DNA of 64,000 nt, taken from the NCBI RefSeq assembly GCF_000002985.6, contig NC_003283.11, positions 20,833,501 to 20,897,500 on the forward strand, written 5' to 3'. A program made the translations under genes and the position numbers. Shown piece by piece: positions 33,044 through 45,799 of the stretch. Within the stretch, counting starts at the first letter, position 1; every line of letters starts with the position of its first letter. Source of the DNA: Caenorhabditis elegans. Lineage: Eukaryota > Nematoda > Chromadorea > Rhabditida > Rhabditidae. The notes under the pieces are model-generated. The model did not search any database, had not been told where the DNA came from, and saw only the letters and a list, made by a program, of their open reading frames with translations.

Positions 33044-34920
33044 TTATAAAACAAAGAACCTATTTATCATTACATTATTATCATCACGCCATTGAGAATA
33101 TTCTGACAGCGCGCTCATTTTCTTGTATTTTGTTCTTTTTAAACTTTTCTGCGGCGCCAAATACGGGAATCGTAGACAAACCTGCAAAAGTTGTTATCAG
33201 TTTTTATTCCGGATTAAAAGAAAGTACAAAATTCATTGAATACAGTTATTTGTAAACCAACATTTATTATGAACAAAATGATTTTCAGATTTTAAAATTA
33301 AACGAATTATACCCGGCAATATCCCGAGCAGCTTTTAAAGCATGCAGTAAAACAGGACTTTAACATACTAGAAATGAAACAATTAAAACTATGTTTGGAA
33401 TGGTTTAGTGGTTGCGGATGAGAATACGAAAAATGTATTTTCTCAATTTTTAATGACGCATTGTATGGCAGTGGCTTATGTGAAGAAACTCCTGTCGTGT
33501 GAGACAAATTTCCAAGTCATCAAAAACATTGAAGAAGAGAATTCCAACTCCATCCAAGTTACGGGAAACATTTGAGTGTGCGATCTCACTGAAATTAAAA
33601 ACAATTCATTTAGATAATTTACGTCAAGGCTAAAAATAACAGTTTCACATTCGAATTTCTAAAAATAGATGTTAAATTTGTTCTGTTCAAATAGAAGGAA
33701 CTACTGATAACCAGTTCTTTATCACACTCCACCAGTAACTCAATTTCTTGACAACTAACACATAGCATTCAACAAATAGTAAATTCTTTACCTTCCATTT
33801 TCCATAGTACAAACGATGAACTTCCATTTTCCATGCCCACATCCGGTTTGGAGTGGAGTAAAAATTTCCGTAGTAGACGAAGATGACAAATGGATTAATC
33901 CTTGTTCACCAGTTGGAACTTCAACTCGAACGTAGAACGCACGCCTTGCAGAGGAAGAGCAGTTGATTTCAATCTGAAAATATGAACAATAACCTTGGAT
34001 TTATTTTCTCGCTAAAATTTCCGGAATTTTGAACCTCCAGAAAAAAAAACTAATTTTGACATTTTTTTAAAGAAGTTTCATAACGAAATTCTTTTATCTA
34101 AGCATTTTTAGGCATATTCGTTTAAAATACCCACAACCGTTAGTCAGTCCTTCTTAAAAAACCCTTTTCTGTTCAAAAATAGCATTAATTCACACAACGA
34201 ATTTAAAGCTAACAATAAAAAGAAGAACGCTTGTTTCCTCCTAGTCATTGTTAAAAGAATACATTATTAAAGGGGGAGTAGATTTTGTGGGTATTTTTCT
34301 TAAACAGACTAAAACTGTCCCAAAACCACTTAATTTCATAATGAGACTTCACAAAAAATTTCCATAATGGAGGGCCAAAATTTCGAAAAAAAGAGCCAAA
34401 TTTTGCTAAAATCAGAAATTTTGCCCACTTCTCCTTTCCGAGGAATTTTAACGTTTCTGATATTATCCCTTTCATCCATATTTTGGTAATTTATCTAGCG
34501 TAAACTTGATTGAGATAATTTTCAGGCCGATGGGAATTTACGCGAGATAAATTACCAAAATATGTATTAAAGGGTGATAATATCATGAAAGTTGAATTCC
34601 AGTGGCTAATTAATATGTTCAGAAATCTCAGGAATACGCTTACATTTGTTGCATCAGCGTGACAAATTTCATTCTGAAGATTAGTGGAAAAATCTTGTGA
34701 GAGATTCGATGAGTTGCGGCGAAGAGATCCTTTTAAACCAGCAATTGATGATTTTTGTTGAACATCCGATTCTCTCTAAAAACACAACAAATTACAGATT
34801 GTTTTCCAATTTAAAACAAAGTTTTCTTACGTTTCCGTTATACTCGCGTTGGCAAGAAGACGAGGTTGCGAAAAATCCGGTTCCAAAGCTAGTTGAACTT
34901 GGTTTAGAAACAACAAACAT
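33044..34920 (-). CDS. Unrecognised cysteine-containing protein (six exons)
   Basis: I do not recognise the family. A consistent model on the minus strand is 34920-34831, 34775-34644, 33973-33792, 33588-33490, 33367-33313 and 33181-33044, giving 231 residues. Exons 1 to 4 are well supported by codon content and consensus splice sites. They include IEINCSSSARRAFYVRVEVP, then HGKWKFIVCTMENGSEIAHS and VGILFFNVFDDLEICLTRQ. The last two exons (MLKSCFTACFKSCSGYCR, then SALSEYSQWRDDNN) join in phase but are less certain, because without them the fourth exon runs to a stop after HTMRH. The middle looks like beta-strands of an extracellular or C2-like domain, but that is only impression. There is no clear signal peptide. 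A TTTTTTCAG acceptor sits nine bases before the ATG. Confidence 0.6.
34262..34605. repeat. Dispersed repeat plus palindrome in intron
   Basis: AAAGGGGGAGTAGATTTTGT onward matches the repeat in exos-7 intron 3 (from 7337). Its right part folds: TTCTGATATTATCCCTTTCA is mirrored by AAAGGGTGATAATATCATGAA, and TATTTTGGTAATTTATCTAGC by GAGATAAATTACCAAAATAT. It is inside the intron 33974-34643. Confidence 0.65.
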
Positions 34921-35429
34921 TGTGTTCAGCTGAAAAAAAAACAATACGTTTCTCACAGGAAATACACAATCAAAAATAAAGAATTTCAAGGTAACAATCC
35001 CTGTATCAACAAAAATGCACCAAGCGACAGAGAGAAAGTCAACGGAGAATGAACCTTCTAGATGTCAGCAGTACCGCCCCTTCAACATAGACTCCGCCTC
35101 TATTGCCACCACTTTTTACGCTAACAGTCTATATCTCTTCGCTCTATGAAACTCTTATTAGAAGTGAGAAAAAACATTGAAATAAAAGGAAATGATAAAG
35201 TGAAGCAAAGGAATGAGACAAGTAACAAATATTTAATCGTTCTCTGTTTGATTTTATTAGGAATTTCACCACAAGTAGTCAGACTTTCTGTAAATTTTTG
35301 TGACTTTTTTTTTTGGTAATTTTTTGTTTTTTTAGTTTATAAATAAACAATATTTTTAAGAAACAATCGTAATTTGCGTTTTATATGGTTAAACGGTAGG
35401 ACGGGGAAGGAACGGGCTGCGAACTGCCA

Positions 35430-35565
35430 TAGCTGCAAGACCACGCAGGCGCCGCTTCAAACCACGCAGGCAACGCGCCGAAACCACACAGAAGCTGACA
35501 GTCTTGAGCGTGGCTTGTAGGCGTTGCCTGCGTGGATTGGAGCGGCACCTGCGCGGTTTGATTTA
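35430..35565. repeat. GC-rich inverted repeat (ACCACGCAGGC)
   Basis: ACCACGCAGGCGCCGCTTCAA and ACCACGCAGGCAACGCG on the left pair with GGCGTTGCCTGCGTGG and AGCGGCACCTGCGCGGTTTG on the right, a stem of about 55 bp around 35500. It is much more GC-rich than its surroundings. Confidence 0.65.
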
Positions 35566-36822
35566 TCTCAATAGAACCTAACGCATGGCATGATTTACAG
35601 ATTTTTAAAATTTGAAATTATTTCCGTGGGTGTTGGAAATTTTGCATGAATGTATTTCCCAAAACATCAAAAATCAATAAAATTTATGCAAAAATAATAA
35701 ATTTTATTCAAAATTTAAAAAAGAAGTTCAAAGTTTCCTTTTTGATTGTGGTAGAATGCAATGTAAAAAAAAACCACAGCAATTCTATAAGAACTATGTA
35801 ATTTTCTTGTTTCTTCTTGTACACAAAAATTTCCAAAATACACTCATAATGGATATAAAAACTATAAGTTATTTACTGCGGTACGTTTTCAGAACATGCC
35901 TCTCTTAAAGAATCAAGATTAAAAAAAAAGGAATACGTCATTTTCTGGAGTTTGCAACAAAATGTAAACGGAAAAGCTGGTTACAGACATAAATCAATAT
36001 TGACAATAATGACGAAAAAAGTATGCATCTCGAAATAGACTAAACCATGATTGGTTAAAAATAGTGATTAAATAAAGTTAACAGTGAGCCAAAAAAGGCT
36101 CGTTTGCTTTCAAGACAAGCTATACATTCTTGGTTTACAAAAAGGTAGATGATATATTTTTAAATATTGAATACACCTATTTTCTCTTATTTCCGCTATT
36201 CCAATTTAATTTAACGAAGAGTTTGTATAAAATATAGTGGGCTAAGAAACTTTGAACGTTACAGTATTGGCACGCGTGCAAATCTTCAATTTTTCTTGTT
36301 TTATCGTCCCTCTGTTTTTTATCTTTAATATTCGCAAAGTGATTTCCGACATTCCAGAGTTGATCGAATGGGGGAAATACTTTTTTGTTGATATATCTGA
36401 ATGATTCGATTTGCGCTTCTACAATCATTTGAAAGAATTTCTAGTTTCATGCTTCAAAGTCCACGTGAAACGACAGAACCACGTGCGTTTAAATGAGGAA
36501 GGTTGCACCGAAAACATTTAATCGAGGATTGAAGGGAACAAAGTCTATACTACGACAGGAAGAAAAACTGACTGTTATGCAGTTGGAAATGAAATAACTG
36601 GAATTTTTGCATAATACCTCTGAAGTATGGCATTTGGTGTAAAATGACCACAATATTTAATAGTTAACTTAAACAAAAAATGCATTAGTTCCCATATGTG
36701 GATTTAAAAAGAGATTTGGATTAATAGCGAAAATTAGTAGGCTTATCCGAACTTGTCAAATATAGTTCCAGGTGATTAATATTTTGATCTGATGATTCCT
36801 CTGATGATTTGAAATGCTCACA

Positions 36823-37119
36823 TACACTCAAAATAATAAAACTGCGTGGCGTGTACTGCAGAAAACCTAATATTTAGGCCCCGCCTTTTAATCGTCCACT
36901 CACGGGGAAAACGCAAAAAGCGGTACCCCAGGCAATATCAGCCGCCGACATCATTCGAGGTCCGCGCACCACACTATTTTTCTCACTGTTGGCGTGGCGA
37001 GCTGTCCCCCCCTCCCCTATTTTTGTCTTTTCCCCGTGAGTGGACGATTAAAAGGCGGGGCCTAAATATTAGGTTTTCTGCAGTGCACGCCACGCAGTTT
37101 TATTATTTTGAGTGTATAA
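36823..37119. mobile_element. Foldback MITE, TACACTCAAAATAATAAAAC ends
   Basis: The left arm (36823-36914) and right arm (37027-37118) are nearly perfect inverses of about 90 bp, from TACACTCAAAATAATAAAAC through CTGCAGAAAACC and TTTAATCGTCCACTCACGGGG. The loop is about 110 bp. Each end abuts TA, compatible with a Tc1/mariner-type target. No transposase is encoded. Confidence 0.8.
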
Positions 37120-37143
37120 ACTTTTATAAAAAATAGGCAAAGT

Positions 37144-37430
37144 ATGTTCCCATGCATAAATGAGACCGGTGTCCCCCGGTACTTGGTGCCCGGTGCTGGG
37201 TTTAGAGCTCCCCACACCCTGGCACCACACTGTACCACCCTTCTTCTCCTCAATTCTGCACACTATTGTCTCATTCCGAGCGTGAATCAAAGGGAGGCCG
37301 AGGCGATAGGAACAGCTGTGTGGTACGACCTAATAGAGGGCGCCTCGCTCTTTATGCTTATGGGTGTCGAGAGAGGGGATACCAGAGAAGGCACTGCCAA
37401 CCACTTCGTCATGATTACCATTAACATATA
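37144..37430. other. GC-rich segment of unknown nature
   Basis: Beginning right after the foldback, about 290 bp are markedly GC-rich (CCCCCGGTACTTGGTGCCCGG, GAGGCCGAGGCGATAGGAAC, GAGGGCGCCTCGC). It can be read as an open frame, but it lacks splice context, codon bias and any homology I recognise. It could be a fragment of a repeat or a foreign insert. Confidence 0.35.
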
Positions 37431-39845
37431 CCACAAATGTTCTTTTTGAAGTAGTAAGGGGGAAAATAAAGATATGATGTATAATACATTATTCTAAATC
37501 AAAAAATGATAATAATAATGATCGTTTACTTATCGGTAAGTTGGTAGAGGCAAGCCTGCACAGCCTAATTGTCAATACGTTTTCTTCGAATAAATAAAAA
37601 AATTCCATCAAATTGCTCATTGTTTATGAAATTATTTTAACGTTATTCGAAAATCAAAGTTTTTAAATGAAATAGTAGTCCGTGATCACTTTTTGACCAG
37701 TGAATCTGATCAATCTTTTTTTGTTGTTAAAATGCACATGTAGTGCAATATTGTGCCGTATTTACTCATGTCCAAACACAAATAAAGACACCATTTGAGT
37801 TGCTGAACACTTTGTCTGACACGAATAGCTCATTCAGTTGTTTGCACCCGACAGGTTTGGTTTCACATGATTTACACATGAGATACAGACGTTGCATACC
37901 ATGTGCATTTTGATTGATGGAAAAACTGCCTGGGTCTTGCGGAATGGTTTGTATGTTAAGAAAAATTCATACTTTTTTTCAATAATATACCGTATTTTGT
38001 TTTTCAATGACAGAACCTACAACTAGTTCCTCGAATCTAGTTAATGACTCAACATGGAACACTTTAAAAACAATATATCACAAAATTGAAATCGTTTATA
38101 TTAAGAACACATTTAAATAGTGTTATTCAATAAAATGAGCTTGAGCTTGAAAACAGATTTTGTAGTCCGCGCCAGCAGAACAATTTTCGACTATCTCACA
38201 GGTTCGAGGTTCATTTGCGGCCTTCTTCAAAGACACAATAGAATTATTTTTTTCCATAACTGCATATTTATAATAACAAAATTTGTTTAAGAAAATTTTT
38301 TATACGTTGTGGCCTTGAAAAAGATTTGCATAGAAAAACACTGCTTGGTGTATTTTCAAAACGTGTAATTATAAAAAAATAAAACGAGTTTCCAAGAAGT
38401 TTGGTTCAACTTCAAACGACGTGTTTGCACAAACTCTTGTACATATGTACATCTACCCAGACAACGTATTTCCAACAAAGAATCTCAAAAAGCTTTTGAC
38501 TCAAGTTAAACAATATATCTAAAGCTTTGTTGCCCACTTCCATTAACTCATTCACTTCGTTTCCTTCCTTGTCCATGAAATTCTCGAAGCTTTTTGCTTG
38601 TTTTTAGCTTCCACTCGGCTCCACTTAATCGACTTGAATTCTCATTTAATTGTGAATAGAGAGTATTTCCTTTTCACTAAAATAATTGAATCAGTAGTTG
38701 ACTTGGATGCGTTTTTACTTGTTATCTGAAAACTTACTTGTGTCATTTGTGTCATTTTTACTGATATTTGTCTAACTTTGACATAAAATGTGCACTAAAT
38801 GAAATATTGCTGTTTCGAAAGGATAAGTCGCCAAGTATCCCTATGAAATTTTAAAAGTGTAGGAGTTCATTGAACCGAAATTATACTCTTGTGAAATTTT
38901 TCAAGCACTGTTTTTTCACTTTTGAGTTTCGTTTGAGTTTTGAGTTTCACACAGGTGAAAAATATTATCTGAAACTTTTTGAAAAGGAAGTTTTTGAAAA
39001 AAAAAATACTGAAAAAAAAACTCTAATTGTTTCCAGGTCAACGAAAACCTAAAATCAAAAATAAACGCCCTAGAGTTGATTTTGATTGAAAAAATATCCT
39101 GACAAGTTTTTAGAGACGTTTTTCAAGTCCACAGTGCTTCTATTTCTTGCAAAAATTAAAAAAAAAGACGTTCCAAAATTTAATTTGTTTTCACGTAGGA
39201 GGCAACAACTTTGAAACTTTCTTCGTTTGCTTATGTTATGTTTCAACTTTTTTTCAGCTTTGATTCAGTTTGTTTATAATTTCTTTGGAAATAAGAAAAT
39301 TGACTGCCATTCCTGCAAATTTATAAAAAAAATCTGAACTACCTTTTCTCTATCTAAGAAAAACAACGATGACTAATTGATAAAATGACAATTTCGACCT
39401 AGATATCTGAAAATTTTCTAATATTTTTTTTTATTAATCTTCAAAAATACACTAATCAAATTGATATCTACAATTCTAATGTAACTTTAAACCCTCTTGT
39501 CTTGCTTTCAAGAAAAACATATTTCTTAAATAATGCACCTAAAAATGTAGCTTCAATTTCACCACAAATGAGCGATCAGGTAAATTAAATCTATTCTCAT
39601 AAGAATGTGAATTTGATAAAATACAACTTATATTTCCTGTCAGTAAAAATAATAACTGTTCTGACTGGTTGGTTATCCAGGTTGTCGACTAATCTGTGAA
39701 ATATTTGTGTGAATGGTATAAAAGTGTTTAGAAGAAAAAATAGAGTAGTGTCTCATCTCTCGGTTCTCTCTACAAATCCTAATCAAATTGGTGGGGGACC
39801 CACATACTCTCCAGCCACCCCATCTCTTCGTTTTCCACCGAGTGA

Positions 39846-39848
<3 letters not shown>

Positions 39849-39899
<51 letters not shown>
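39849..39899 (+). repeat. (CA)n microsatellite
   Basis: There are about 25 consecutive CA units, interrupted once by a G near the end (CACGCACACA). Confidence 0.95.
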
Positions 39900-39900
<1 letters not shown>

Positions 39901-40389
39901 TTCGATTATCGTCCACGTCTTCTTCGTTTTCTTTTGCTCTTTCTACTTTTGGCCGTTTTCGTAGACATCTTCTCCAAGTTTTTCAACGTTTTTTCCCCAA
40001 AAAACTCTCGTTCTCTCTTTGTTGGTTTTTCTCGAACTGCTCCTAAAAATATTTACATGTTTTGACCATCAACGGAATATATAAACTGTTTCGTATAGTG
40101 AAGTAAACTTGTCCATTCGTTTTACCAACATGCCATTCTCTACAGAGTAATCGTATGAAGGTAATAATAACACGTTCCACTCAAAAAATCTGTTAGTTAT
40201 TCAGAGTTTCGATGCAATTTCCAAAGAAATTTGGTGAACTAATGTACGTAAACGTATACTTTACGCACATATAATGAAATTTTATGATTGTATGGTTAAA
40301 AAAGGTACAATAAATCTGAAAGTTTATTCTATACTTGTTGTTTTTGTAAGTTGAAAATTTCGTTGTTTATTTTTGTGCTATCGTATTTT

Positions 40390-40915
40390 TTTGATAACAC
40401 TCATTTTTTGTCACTCATAATTTTGGAAGTCGACGAAAAAAATGTTTTTCTACATTTTTATTTTTTAATTTTGTTTTAATTATTCGTATCAGAACATTGT
40501 AGGGTACGGAACGAGAGTGCCAATGCCCCGTAAAATTACAAAAATGGGACAGCGGGACGTCCCGTTTTCGTGAAGAAATTGAAAACCAGGACAAATTCAA
40601 GTAAAATTGCAAAAAAAAAACTGCATGCTAGTCACCAATCTGCGTGAACTTAACTCTTGATACAAAACTCAAAAACAGAAATTTAAAAGGTGAAGCAAAA
40701 TCATGAGGGAAATTGTCCCGTTCCCGTGAAAAAAAAACAACTTTGACCTTAAATTAAAACTTTGACCTTAAAAACAAATCAAAACTTTGACCTTAAATTA
40801 TGGAAAATCTAAAATTTTTTGGAGTGTTTTATTATGATATTCGGTTGTTTTGGATAATTAAAAGTGTATTTAGACAAAATCCCCATTGACGCTAATCCAC
40901 CTTTAGTTATATATA
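40390..40915. repeat. Palindromic element, family P copy
   Basis: It contains TCACTCATAATTTTGGAAGTC on the left and ends CCCCATTGACGCTAATCCACC TTTA, matching the right ends at 50362 and 53648. The left terminus is truncated. Confidence 0.55.
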
Positions 40916-41574
40916 CATTTTTATTTTTTAAATATATAATATCATTCCAACTAGCTGATTTCATCCAACAATTACCATTAATTATAATAAACCATGACCA
41001 ATTTTCAAGAATCCAATACAAATTTTCCAATTTTGAATGCGTGTTGTCTGAATGTTGTTGTTTTTCGGATTAACATTTTCTCTCCATCTCCTTATGTTTC
41101 TTCATCTTTTTCCAACTTGCATTCAAAACACTTTGCTCATCTGAGAGTTGTGTGACAAGAAGAGCATCATGAGAAGTGCGAAAACTTGTCACTCAGCGTA
41201 TACTAAAAAAAAAGACGAGAAGCATGTTTGTTTTGCGAGACTGGAAGAGAACAAGACAATTCCAAAGCTGTCGCTTTCATATGGTGTTCACAAAATGAAG
41301 GTTTTTGTGATACGCACTTTTCTCAGAAAATTTCTTTTGATAAATAAAATAAAATGCTATCTGAAGGTGAAGTATGGTTCATAGGAAATTAAAAACTGTG
41401 CTAAAACCACCAAATATCATAGTAAAATTTCGAAACGTTGTACATACATACACTAAATTGTTTCAATAAATCTCAAAGTGCTAAATCTTCTGTGCAGTTA
41501 CACTTTTTCCTGAGGTTTCGCATTAAAAAAAACTAGATGTTTCCAGATCATTCTAGAAGTTTCCAAAATTTTCT

Positions 41575-41778
41575 AGAAGCCCCGCCAAAGATTATTTTCT
41601 CAGAAACTATAAATTTCCCGCCAAAATTTTTTTCTCAGAAAATTTGAATTTCCCGCCTGTTTTTTTTAAGAAAATTTGAATTTCCCGGCACATTTTTTTT
41701 CAAAAAATTTGAATTTCCCGCCAATATTTTTGGGTCTCATCACGATGGGTCTCGCCACGATGGGTCTCACCACAATGT
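41575..41778 (+). repeat. Imperfect tandem repeats
   Basis: Four units of roughly 38 bp share AAAATTTGAATTTCCCGCC, followed by three units of about 15 bp reading GGGTCTCACCACGAT with small changes. Confidence 0.65.
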
Positions 41779-42404
41779 TATATCTTGAAATTTACCGCAC
41801 TCGGCAAATTTGACAAATCGCTTTTAAAAAAATTGCCGAACTCGGAAATTTTGGCGAATTCGCTGTTGTCGGTAAACCAGAAAATCACTGTTCAGAACCA
41901 CCCAATTTTTTGCAAAGTATAGCTCACATTCTCAAAGCTTTAAACCTCCTCATCTATTTACTTTCATTTCTCAAATCAATGCACAAAAAGTTCCGCTTTT
42001 TGTGCAAACTGGGGTCTTCGTCCGAAAAGAGGAGCACATACACCCTTTTCAATTCTCTCCAGAGAATTGACCCTTCTTTTGAAGAAGAAGAAGGAGCATC
42101 TCCTCTCAAACTAACACATCTAAACCACAGATATCCGCATATTGAGAGCTTTAGAATAGTCACCTCTGTAGACTTATAAATTCAATTTTTATATTTTAAT
42201 TGTTTTTTTAACCCATTGCGTGTTTATTATTTTTCACTTATATTAATTTTATATTAATTATGAATAGAAAATGTTGAACTCACTGATATTCATTAGAATT
42301 ATGTTTTAAGAAAGCAGGTACTATTCAAAAATTTTTAAAAGCTTTTGTGAACTGATGGCATTTGTAATAGATTTTTTTTTAATGTACAAACATTGATTAA
42401 AGGT

Positions 42405-42900
42405 GCCGTAGTCTAATTTTTATTGCTTTATCAGACTCCAAATTGTCTGAAAACATCGAATTTCATAATGAAACTTCTTGAACACTTTTCAAAAAAAGTT
42501 ACGGCCGCTCAAAAAATGACCTGAATTTAGGTAAAATTTGACCAACTTTTCAATGTCGTAGCGGCTGAAAACTAATTTTTCTTGAAATCACCATCTAATT
42601 TTGGGTATACCAGTTAATTATCTTGCGTTTTCAACTCGATTTAAACATTTTAAAGTTGATGGACGAAGATATTTAAAAAATTTTTTGCCAAAACATTGGC
42701 AAGTTGGTCAAATATCTTGCGACATTGGATAGTTGGTTAAATTTCAAATTTTAACTAAATGTAGGTGACTTTCCGAGCTGCCATAACTCTTTTTGAGAAG
42801 TTTTCAAGAAGTTTCACTATGGAATTCGGTATTTTCAGACAATTCTGAGTCTAATAAAGCAATAAAAATATTCGACTACACCACCTTTAGATAAATACAT
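42405..42900. repeat. Inverted-repeat element
   Basis: AAGGTGCCGTAGTCTAATTTT with GAATTTCATAATGAAACTTCTTG on the left is mirrored by AAGAAGTTTCACTATGGAATTC and CGACTACACCACCTTT on the right. The arms are over 100 bp with several mismatches. Confidence 0.65.
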
Positions 42901-43040
42901 TATTCCAAATTTTTCGAAGACGTTAATTGTAAAGCATCTATACCAAAACAAAATTCTGAAAAATTTATATTGATATTTGGTTTACTATGTACTAGCAGCA
43001 TATACATGGTTCTCAACTATTGAAAAAAAAACATTTGGAC

Positions 43041-43126
43041 ATCAGTAATACATAGGATATACGTTGCGCCCAAGAAAACTTACAATGCTTTGGGCTTGGG
43101 CGCAAGGTAATTTCTATACTACTGAT
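43041..43126 (+). ncRNA. miRNA-precursor-sized hairpin (candidate)
   Basis: ATCAGTAATACATAGG with GTTGCGCCCAAG forms the 5' arm and CTTGGGCGCAAGG with CTATACTACTGAT the 3' arm. The stem has about 30 mostly paired bases per arm, including a perfect TTGCGCCCAAG block, and a short loop. Size and shape fit a pre-miRNA, but a small palindromic repeat would look the same. No expression evidence is available. Confidence 0.25.
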
Positions 43127-44124
43127 ATTACCTTTAATGTTCTATAATACGATTCAGCAACTGGACAAATAGCACTTTCAAAGTTATATAGAATGAAGTT
43201 CCCAGAGCAAAGGCTTCAACTGGAATATTCAGATTGTAATGCTCTTCCAAACATATGTTCGTATGTGTTCTGAGGAACCCATCATCATCATCATCGGTTT
43301 CTCTCACTCATCGTCTTTTTTCCTTCCGATTATTTACTTTTCCCTTCCTCACCCTTCTCTTTCTCTTCTAAATTGTATTCCACAACAGCTTTTCCCTTTT
43401 TTTCGTCTTCTTCTTTCAAAAGAAGGACCAGTTTCCTCTTTTTTCATTCTCTCAAAAACAACTGTGTGTGAAGTCCGTCTACTACTAGTCATAGAAGATG
43501 TATCGTAAATCCATTAATAATTTGAAAAAAAGTTCTGGGCGTTCTTAAATTTGATAATGATCAAAAGATTCTGAATTAATAGGGTGAAAACAACTAATGC
43601 ACTACTTGACTTCAAAATCAGATTGCTTGCATACCGTCGCAGATATAGGGAAAGATTTTGCACTAAGAGGGGGAAATTTACAAAATACAAGATATGATGA
43701 AGAAAAAAGTGCATTTTTTTAAACCTCTTCTTCTTCTTTTCGTGTCGTTTAGTTTTGGCTTCTAATTTCCGGAGATCGCGTTTCTTTCATTATTTTTCCT
43801 CACTCGTGTCACATCTTTAATTTCATTTTTTTAAGTCAACGCAAGTTTACTGAATTTCGAGAATTTAAAAAAATTCGAAAAGCAATGTTGTTTTGTTTAT
43901 TTTTGAATCCACATTTTCATGAAGTTGTTTAAAACACCAGACAATTGTACACCAGACAATTGAATCCCTTTTTCAAATACTTATTTGATTGACAAATTTT
44001 AACAGTCAGCAATTTTGGATTTCTGCGATTTTGTAAATTCTAATTTGCAATCACAAGTGACAAGTTTTCAAATTTCACTACACTTTACTGAATGCAGGGA
44101 ATTGACTGAAACAAGTAGTATACA

Positions 44125-44230
44125 CCAGGGGTGCGCGTCAAATTTGCCGATTTTGCCGTTTGCCGAGCTCAGCAACTTTCGAAATTTACTGAACACATTA
44201 AAAATTTGACCATACAATTTTGCCCAAAAC
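44125..44230. repeat. hAT-like MITE end
   Basis: CAGGGGTGCGCGTCAAATTTG, then GCCGATTTTGCCGTTTGCCG, matches the left end of the 59288 element. No right end was found, so this is probably a remnant. Confidence 0.45.
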
Positions 44231-45039
44231 TATTCATTTTGACCTTTAAAAATTAGTAAAATGCCAAAAAATTGAGTTATTTTTAGAACTTATTCAGAAA
44301 CCAAATGTGTGTTAAGAATTCAGTAGTTTTGGTGCTCCTAAAAACACATAAAAATATAAAGTTATATAATTTTTTGTTCTCTAGAAAGTTGTGAATAAAA
44401 TCTGTGTGGTTCAACTATATTTGAAAAATTCATTAGAATTTCATAGGCGCGAGAAGAAGGCATCATAATTAGAGACCACCCTGTACTTCAAGGCGTTCAA
44501 ATTTACTATGGGACAATTTTTTGTTGTCATATTCAAGATCATCTAGGCTTGGCATATCAAAATGTTTTTCTGTAAGTTGTTCTGTTTGTTTCACTAAAAA
44601 TCACTTGCACAAACCGCACTTGCCTTTTCCTTCATTTTGCCTCAAACTCCGAAGATGCACCAGTTTTAATTACCCATTCAAATTGACTTGTAGTTTGAAG
44701 TTTTTTTGCTATCATTTATTGCAAGGGAAGGGTAGCTCTGTTTTTAAAGGAGCATAATAAACATGCCAAATGCGAAATTTCCGATAAAATTGATAAAGTT
44801 CGATAAAATTCGATAACCGATAAAGATTTTTTTAATACAGCGAGATTTTTAATTCTAAATAAGAAGAATAACAATTTCAAAACAACAATTTCCACTAAAA
44901 TACAAACTTTACAAAACCATTTTCTGAAATTGTTTAATATCTGATTTGAAAAGTCGGAAATATAATACTTTTTTTTCAAAAGTTGCATTTGGTTCAAGGG
45001 TGAGCCGAAAAAGCCTAACAAGAGATTTACCAGGGCTAC

Positions 45040-45165
45040 TGGATGCGTTGATATCTCTTATAGTCTAAATTCAAGCCGTTCCGGGACTAGCGGCATGGCC
45101 GATTTAAGCGACCTCTTGGGTGACAGTGCTAGACCACTACCACTTAACCATCCGTGCTTCCTTTT
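45040..45165 (-). repeat. tRNA-like segment, possibly a SINE or tRNA pseudogene
   Basis: On the minus strand GGATGGTTAAGTGGTAGTGG contains a perfect box A (TGGTTAAGTGG). It is followed by CACTGTCACCCAAGAGGTCGC, which resembles tRNA anticodon-arm and variable-region sequence, and a weak box B (GGCTTGAATTT). The acceptor ends do not pair and an extra block of about 30 bases is present, so it is not an intact tRNA. Confidence 0.35.
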
Positions 45166-45799
45166 CTAAAATCACCTCACCAGAACAATATAAATCTCTC
45201 ATAAATATATTTTATTTTCTGATTTATTTGTAGCGAGGAAAAAGCTCATGGCACTATTCGTTAATCTTTCCGGTGCTCGGTGTCTCATTTTTGGGTAATT
45301 TACGGAATAACAATTTTTTAATCAATTTAAAAAGCGTTGAGTTTGGCAAAAAATAAATGACTACGATTCAGGAATGATACACAAAGAAATTGAGATTTGA
45401 TGAAAGTTGAATGTAAACTTTAAAAACGGATTTCTTGATTTTTCCCTCCTTTTCCCTACTCCTCATCTTTTCTCCCTTTTTTCTTTTTATTCTCTCATGA
45501 TTTTTGTGTGTTTTCCGTTTTTTGCAAACATGCATATTATAGTACTGTTCCTTTTCACGTCCCCAAGAGAGCGTAATAAATTAAATCAAATTAAATTAAA
45601 ATTTGTTCATTTCAAATGATTCAATTAAAATAATTGCGCTTGTTTAAGCTATTACCTCTAAAAACATCCCTATTTATTCCCTAAAAGATCTAAAAAGCTA
45701 TTTCTCAAACGACAAAAGTAGAGAAAAGAAAAAGCGGTTAGCTTACTTGTACTAATGTAAAAAAATGTCCTCGTAAATCAGTTTTCCTCAAGTAATTAT

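Noticed and set aside
37144..37449. 101-codon open frame in GC-rich DNA
   Set aside because: No start context, splice sites, codon bias or recognised homology; listed only as an odd segment.
39849..39899. Functional Z-DNA or regulatory role for the CA tract
   Set aside because: Microsatellites of this length are common, and nothing nearby supports a function.
42000..42179. Frame reading RIDPSFEEEEGASPLKL
   Set aside because: It looked mildly protein-like but has no supporting exons, splice sites or family match.
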